Assembly (NCBI GenBank): GCA_018340805.1
Contig: JACMZG010001911.1
Location: 36,311,214-36,375,213, forward strand
Source: Microvelia longipes
Taxonomy: Eukaryota; Arthropoda; Insecta; Hemiptera; Veliidae
Reading direction: 5' to 3'
DNA length: 64,000 nucleotides
The notes under the pieces are model-generated. The model saw only the letters and a list, made by a program, of their open reading frames with translations. It was not told the origin of the DNA and did not search any database. This document shows positions 58,953 through 64,000 of the stretch, one piece after another (the first letter of the stretch is position 1; each line of letters begins with the position of its first letter). A program made the position numbers and the translations under genes.

Positions 58953-59347
58953 CATTAAAAATACGAATCCAGGATTCCAACAGAATCAACCAATCATTTT
59001 GGTATTTTAAAACCTGCTGAGTTTTTATTGCACCACCCAGTTTGTTTCTGCTTGCGGAATTAAATTTAGTACACACATAACAAAGAATACATTGATAAAG
59101 AAAGATGGTCCTGGCATTTATTATTTCGTACAACAAAAGATTAGTTCCGTAGCCAGTCAACAGGAGCGCTAGTATATAATTTTGTAGTTTTACCATGCCA
59201 ACTACAAGAATGCACCACTGTCAGCAAACTACCTCTGGCCTTTAACTGATATAATCACCTATTTAAAGTAGATACTCGTGTCGTTAAAATAGTATTATAG
59301 TATTTTGTTCTTTATCAAAATGATTTCATAATGTTAACTTAAAATTA
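58953..59347. other. Spacer between inverted repeat copies
   Basis: No gene recognised. The copies on either side point tail to tail. Confidence 0.4.
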
Positions 59348-60143
59348 TAGGTACGGGGTACCTCGTAACTTTTCCTCATCTCATCGAATTCGCTGCGCTC
59401 ATTCTCTCTTCTTCGGCCTCGCTTCTTTTGTTCTCAGATAATAAGTACTTACGTTTCTCGCAGTCACTAACCCTGGCACTGACCACGCTCGATGTTGCTT
59501 AACTTTTATGATCCAAAAAACCATGAATGTACTTGTCTTATTAAAACGAAACTTTTGTACTTATTTATTACTTAAAGGTATACAATACACTTGTACTGAA
59601 TTTCATCTTAATTGGATTATTTTCAAATTTTTTTTACAATTTTTTAAAAAACTTCTACAAGTTATTCGATAAAAATAAAACCAATGCTGAGAATATGATA
59701 AAACTTAGCACATATGTTAATCTTATGTATAGTTACATGCGCGCCAAATTTCAAATTGATTGCAACATTTTTCCGTGTTTTATAATTTTTAGGAATTTTT
59801 TTCGACGTCATAAAATGACATCTTTTCTAGAGAGCACAACTACACCTCTAGACTGATTTTTGTTCAATGTTTCAACTCTCTAGCATAAATAAACTGGGAA
59901 CATTTTGTAAACATATGTAATAATTATTGGGGCATATGGAAAATAAACGGCTTTCTAAACGGGTTACGTTTAGATGGAAAAAAAAAAAAAACACTGGGAA
60001 CTGCGTGGAACAGACACACGTACACATACAGATTAATAACTTTTTAATTATCACTCAGAATGTCTTTAAATCTAAAACGGTCAATTTAGGTATAAGCAAA
60101 ATACTTTTTCTAATACCTGTGGTATAATTGAGAAAAAGAAAAA
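59348..60143 (-). repeat. 5S-box family, near full-length copy
   Basis: Minus-strand copy: tail at left (GGTACGGGGTACCTCG), head at right (TTTTTCTAATACCTGTGGTA, then TAATTGAGAAAAAG). The CRE-like site is reduced to GACGTCATAAAATGACATC. Near 59905-59990 an extra block of about 80 bp with GGGTTACGTTTAGATGG and an A-run interrupts the AGCATAAATA...CACACGTACAC region. The 5S segment is well preserved. Confidence 0.83.
59456..59512 (-). pseudogene. 5S rRNA-derived segment
   Basis: On the minus strand: AAAAGTTAAGCAACATCGAG, then CGTGGTCAGTGCCAGGG, then TTAGTGACTGCGAGAAACG. All three internal control elements are recognisable. Confidence 0.82.
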
Positions 60144-60349
60144 TGTGTAAAGAGCTCTGAATTACTATGGCAAATAAGATAAACAGAGAGAGGAAATAAT
60201 AAAAGGAAATAGTAAACGCAAATTTATATCAAAAATATTAAAATGAACAGACTGGGAATTTTAATTTATTATATTGTTTCAACATTTTTATGTATATTTT
60301 TAGATGTAATAATATTTTTTTTAAATGTATACTTTTAACTATTCTTTAT

Positions 60350-60700
60350 AACTTTTCCTCTTTTATACCGTAGGTATATAGGAAAAGTATTGTGTTAGCA
60401 AAAAATCTGTAATCAGGATTTCTTCTTTATTATGCATTTCAAGTGTTTTCGGTTATCTGTCTGTATGTGTGTGTGTCTGTTATCAACGTATTTCCCTGTG
60501 TATTTTACTAGAGAGTTGTAGCTTGGTACAAATATTAATCATTTGGATAAAATAAATTGCGTAGGCTTCCGCGGATATTTTTATGAAGAATAAGAAGATG
60601 CCTCCCACAGTGGAAGCAAAACGTGAGATTCTTCATCCATTTAAATATATTTGTGCTATCCGGAAAACGACATTTTTCTAAAAATATATGATCTTTTATT
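60350..60700 (+). repeat. 5S-box family, head part with inserted hairpin piece
   Basis: Head TTTATACCGTAGGTATATAG, then AGGAAAAGTATTGTG, and GTCTGTATGTGTGTGTGTCT are very close to consensus. At about 60543-60645 a foreign piece interrupts the AATCTATAGG...TGTGCTATCC region. It carries AAATTGCGTAGGCTTCCGCG and AGATGCCTCCCACAGTGGAA, the same text as the 15.6-kb foldback. The copy ends soon after CTATCCGGAAAACGACAT. Confidence 0.8.
60546..60645 (+). mobile_element. Fragment related to the 15.6-kb foldback
   Basis: TAAATTGCGTAGGCTTCCGC (15.6 kb: TAAACTGCGTAAGCTTCCGC), then GATGCCTCCCACAGTGGAAG, CAAAACGTGAGATTCTTCAT. It looks like a reduced copy with one arm and the outer flank; the hammerhead-like GAAAC is changed to AAAAC. 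Confidence 0.75.
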
Positions 60701-61384
60701 TTGCATATTTTAGTGAATTTTTTCGTTGGATTAAGTGGTGGTGGGGTGCGTACTATATCCCAAATTTGTTTCAGAGGTTGCGAACCAGGGAAAAAACACT
60801 TCGTGATACTTCATATATATCTTGTCACGGAGTTTTTTTTTTCGTAGTTCGCGATCTTTGAAAGAGACACACTCCGTTTTGGACATACTCTTGGGCTATT
60901 ATTTTATTTATTCAATTTCTATATTATTTATATATTTGTTTTTAGTCTAATCTACTTCAGTCATATTTATCACTTTAATGCATTTAAAGATTCATATCTT
61001 TAGTGCTCTAGGATATAATATTTATATATCATTATCTAAATTAATTTTTAATTAGTTTATTTTAAATTTTCTTAGTTGTTTTATTTTTTTTGAATTATTT
61101 GTTTTGATTTTTAAGTAAGTGTATATGTGAATGATTTTTAAATGCGTATTTATGTATATGTGTAGGTTTAAACATTGTTAATAAAATCTGTAGAAAGTTG
61201 ATTTATAACATTAAGTCCATATTAAGCCCAATACTATTGTGCTTTCGTAGTGTTAGTTTCTGGTAGTTGTTAAAGATGTTTTGTCTCATTTCTAGTCCCT
61301 TTTCCGTGTGATTTCATTCGATTGATCCCCGTGTTTAAGTGCGTATATTGCTCCCTGCAATTACATTATATTAAATAAAATTAA
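60701..61384. other. AT-rich stretch, nothing recognised
   Basis: No gene or repeat recognised. Confidence 0.45.
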
Positions 61385-61465
61385 GGGCCGTATTCAAAGA
61401 CATCTCCCTAACATTCTCCTTGTTCCTTGAGGAGAATGTTAGGAAGATGTCTTTGAATACGGGCC
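61385..61465. mobile_element. Short palindromic MITE, second copy
   Basis: GGGCCGTATTCAAAGACATC at the left and GATGTCTTTGAATACGGGCC at the right, with CTAACATTCTCCT meeting AGGAGAATGTTAG around a 10-base centre. About 80 bp, same family as 26795-26890. TTA lies next to both ends (one extra A on the left). Confidence 0.85.
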
Positions 61466-62215
61466 TTAGTATGCCGTGGTATAGGGATCTGATCTGCGAC
61501 GAGGACAGGGAGCCCGTAAATCTTGTAAAAATATATAAACTTGTATTTGCTCGCTCTATGTGTTCGGTCCAGTTTAGACATTGTTTAATGACGACTCCTA
61601 AATACTATGTTTGTTTTACTTTTGCTAATGTTGTGTACATGGTAATGGATAAGATGAGTGGCAAGCCCGTCTTGTGTACTCTTTGTATGGTGAGTTGGGT
61701 TTCATAGTGTCATGTTGCAAATTTTTATATATGTCAAGGATAAGACTTTGTACTTTATCCTAAACTACATTATATGATATATATTTCATATTATGTTTTA
61801 TAAGAATTTAATTAATGAAAATAATTATGATAAAATTTAGATAATTACATAAATTATTTTACATGCCATTTAAAAAGAAAATTAAAGTATAAATAATAAT
61901 TAATATATATTTTATTGATAAAATAAATATGTAAACTATGTGTAAGTAAATAAATAAACATGTGATTAATGACATTATTGAATTCACATAGAAAACTATC
62001 GTGCGTGGCTTTAATTAAATGATTATAACAATGTATTAAATTAATTAGCAAATAAGCGAATAAAACATTAACTAAAATTATTGCAGTTTTAATAAATAAC
62101 ATTAATTATGTATTTTGTGATCTATAAGCATAAAATATGTAAAATTAATTAATGGGAAATAAAAATTATAAATCGATGGTAAAAGAGGGAATAGTCCACA
62201 ATGATTAATGATATA
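61466..62215. other. AT-rich stretch, nothing recognised
   Basis: The 95-codon open frame that ends here starts inside the MITE and has no recognisable domain. Otherwise AT-rich sequence. Confidence 0.4.
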
Positions 62216-62344
62216 GTCCAGGGGCCAGACCTAAAAGACGTGATTTGTTTTGTATTGCTTCAAACCAATTGTTTTTGGAAATATACCTTAAATTATGAGA
62301 AAACATAGTCTGCCTATCAAGAGTCTTCACTGAAGTGGCGATTA

Positions 62345-62795
62345 CAGTGTTTCTCGCATTTGTGGCAAATTTTCATTGAAATGTGTGTTTTTGTGCTGAA
62401 AAATGCATTTCTTGCTTACGTTACCTGTTTATGCTTTATAACCTAAGCAGTTACTCAATTATCAAGCACTGCTCGTAATTAATTTTTTCTGTATTTTTCA
62501 AAAGAAATGTTGATAATTATCTAGTTAGTTATATAAAACTATGCCTCATAAGTTGGCAGTGCGCACTATTATTTGCTCTGGTTTAAAGCTAAGTTATTGT
62601 TTATCTCTAAAGATTTTAGCGCATTTCTTTGAAAAATACAGACAAAATGGGTTACGAGCAGTGCTTGATAGCTGAGTAACTGCTTAGGGTATAAAAGCAT
62701 AAATCCTATGAAAGAAATAAGTTGTTAAGTACGGAAACACGCATTCCTTAGGGAATTCGCCCGGCATGCGGACTACCTCGTCAGACTTTTTTTGC
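62345..62795. mobile_element. Nested GCAT-foldback element, two arms
   Basis: 62422-62510 (with TGCTTTATAACCTAAGCAG and TCAAGCACTGCTCG) is the inverted copy of 62618-62702 (with CGAGCAGTGCTTGA and AACTGCTTAGGGTATAAAAG). Pairing continues outward, weaker, to GCATTTGTGGCAAATTTTC on the left and GGGAATTCGCCCGGCATGCG on the right. The centre is about 107 bp. It lies inside the TA-foldback element and shows the full structure of the family seen as single arms near 17-18 kb. Confidence 0.75.
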
Positions 62796-62839
62796 AGTTA
62801 TAAACTTATATTACGTAATGAAACGATAAAACATTATTA

Positions 62840-62925
62840 TCCTTACCAAGGTTCGAACCCTGTTTCCCAGGCTTTGAGTAATCGTATCGACTCCGGACCA
62901 TTTTCATTAAACTCATTGGCACAAA
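62840..62925 (+). repeat. B-box-bearing repeat piece, shared with 21.7 kb
   Basis: AAGGTTCGAACCCTG (a perfect B-box sequence and itself a palindrome) is followed 30 bp on by ATCGACTCCGGACCATTTTC, then ATTAAACTC. The latter matches the minus strand of 21660-21705 (GTCGACTTAACACCGGACCG, then TTTTCATTCAACTC). Possibly part of a tRNA-derived SINE; no A box found. Confidence 0.45.
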
Positions 62926-63364
62926 AACATCTTAAAGGACTCCCCACTTATAATATGTAATTTACTGGCCGTCTTTTAGGTTTTCCGAAAATTGACCATC
63001 GTTATTTTGAATTTTCGGTCACTATAAATGGTCGTATCAGCTTCATATTGGTTTTATTCAGCGCCTACTCGAAAATTATTTTTTATTGACCTTAATTTTG
63101 GTTTCCGATAATTTATGATGGTTTTTTCGACTTTTTGTTCACTTAGAGTAAAAAACTAAGTACCTTAACCATAACTTTTTGGTCACTTTGTTACTTAACT
63201 TAAGCTAAGTTACAAATAAACAAAGTACCAATTCGAACCTTTTTCACGTCGAAAAATATTAACCCTGAAAATCTTCCTGACAGCTAACCGGGTTAATGGT
63301 GCCACAAAAAACCTGGTTTTTAATGAGTTTTGTCTGATTTTTTGTATTAATTGATACATAAAGT

Positions 63365-63450
63365 TTCGCAAAACGTATTTTTTCGTGATCAAGGACTTCT
63401 GAATCGGATTTGTGTCGTGGTCCGAGGTTCGACTCCCACCAAGACGCCAT
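63365..63450 (+). repeat. tRNA 3'-half-like sequence
   Basis: GGACTTCTGAATCGGATTTG resembles an anticodon arm and loop, and GTGGTCCGAGGTTCGACTCC then CACCAAGACGCC resembles a T-arm and acceptor strand. The D-arm and 5' acceptor are not recognisable upstream, so this is a tRNA-derived relic rather than a gene. Confidence 0.4.
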
Positions 63451-63806
63451 CCCTTTAGCGATTCTTTTCTAAAGGAATTTCGCTGAAAATTCACTAAACG
63501 TAGACATTTGTTTAAAGAAATATGCAGACTTAGTTTTGCCTATGTGAAAACCTTGTTGATAAATAAACATTCGTTTTATCAGACATTTTATCAGCATTTA
63601 AATATTTCACATTCAAGTTTCACCTCAAGAACCTCCTATTTCAAGAAATCTGAAATGTGTGCGATTTTTAAAATTTTGAGCGTATGCAATCTTTGAAATG
63701 CTTCCTTCCATTCTGGATAGGCAGACTATGCTTTTTCTTTATAAATTATATTTTGATATGAAGCAGTACAAAATAAGTCACGTTTTATCAGGTCCGGATC
63801 CTAGAC

Positions 63807-64000
63807 TGGGGGAGAGGGGTAAGAAGGAGAGAGAGTATTAATTAGTAGGAGAGGCATGAGCTATACTACTGGTATAGCTAGCTGTAAGTTTTAGCACTCC
63901 CAAGTCTCTTTTGTTTTTAATAAGTAAAACTCTTATACTTTTTTTTTTACTCTTATCCTTTTACCTGATAAAGATCTTCCCATCTCTTGACTAAGTATAT
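63807..64000. other. Window end, nothing recognised
   Basis: A GGGGGAGAGGGGTAAGAAGG purine-rich stretch and T-runs; no feature called. Confidence 0.4.

Larger units (their letters stand above)
62216..63806. mobile_element. TA-foldback transposon, copy 3 (1.6 kb)
   Basis: Left end GTCCAGGGGCCAGACCTAAA after TA; right end CAGGTCCGGATCCTAGAC before TG (a mutated TA). Left arm ATACCTTAAATTATGAGA and CATAGTCTGCCTATC mirror the right GATAGGCAGACTATGC and TAAATTATATTTTGA. The inner arms are disrupted. The interior holds a nested GCAT-foldback and two tRNA B-box-like stretches, which explains its greater length. No transposase is seen. Confidence 0.78.

Noticed and set aside
62849..62859. tRNA gene around GGTTCGAACCC
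   Set aside because: No A box, D-arm or acceptor pairing at tRNA spacing on either strand.

Overview
The window reads as non-coding nuclear DNA from an animal, most likely an arthropod and possibly an insect (low confidence). It is strongly AT-rich, with long (TA)n tracts, many dispersed repeats, several palindromic non-autonomous transposons and minisatellites. No bacterial-type gene organisation is visible. No protein-coding gene, tRNA gene or intact rRNA gene can be supported. All open reading frames are short (151 codons at most), AT-driven or repeat-driven, and none carries a domain I recognise.

The dominant component is one dispersed family, called here the 5S-box family, with about 22 copies or fragments on both strands. 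A full copy is about 0.7-0.8 kb. It has a hairpin head, a (T)GTCTGT/TGTGTG stretch, a segment with CRE-like and Maf/NF-E2-like motifs, and a segment of about 55 bp homologous to the internal promoter half of 5S rRNA. It ends with two GA-rich hairpin motifs (core GAGCGAAGCGAG) and a tail running through GGTACCCCGTACC into a T-run.

Layout. 1-6.3 kb is mostly unique AT-rich DNA with one 5S-box head and one foldback. 6.3-11.4 kb holds a cluster of 5S-box copies. 12-17 kb has a 25-bp tandem array, (TA)n tracts, a tandem duplication and a foldback with hammerhead-like arms. 17-25 kb holds foldback arms, 5S-box copies and a perfect 40-bp palindrome. 26-30 kb has a short MITE, a 5S-box copy split by a retroposon-like insertion, and a 39-bp array. 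31.4-32.1 kb is a TA-flanked palindromic transposon. 32.75-35.1 kb is a composite element ending in about 27 units of a GA-hairpin satellite. 36.9-37.7 kb is a 54-bp minisatellite with higher-order structure. 38.7-39.6 kb is a hAT-type element with a perfect 8-bp target duplication. 40.7-41.5 kb is a second TA-flanked palindrome carrying a nested TG...CA insertion. 46.6-51.6 kb has 5S-box variants and two tandem arrays. 53.6 kb is a tRNA-derived SINE-like sequence. 56-60.7 kb is a second 5S-box cluster, one copy of which carries a sequence matching a complete hammerhead ribozyme. 62.2-63.8 kb is a third TA-flanked element with a nested foldback.

Nothing here works together as a gene pathway. 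The interest lies in the repeats: an interspersed family with a 5S-type Pol III promoter, a hammerhead candidate, and one very stable hairpin motif shared by otherwise different repeats. All assignments come from reading the sequence and comparing copies within the window; no database search was run.
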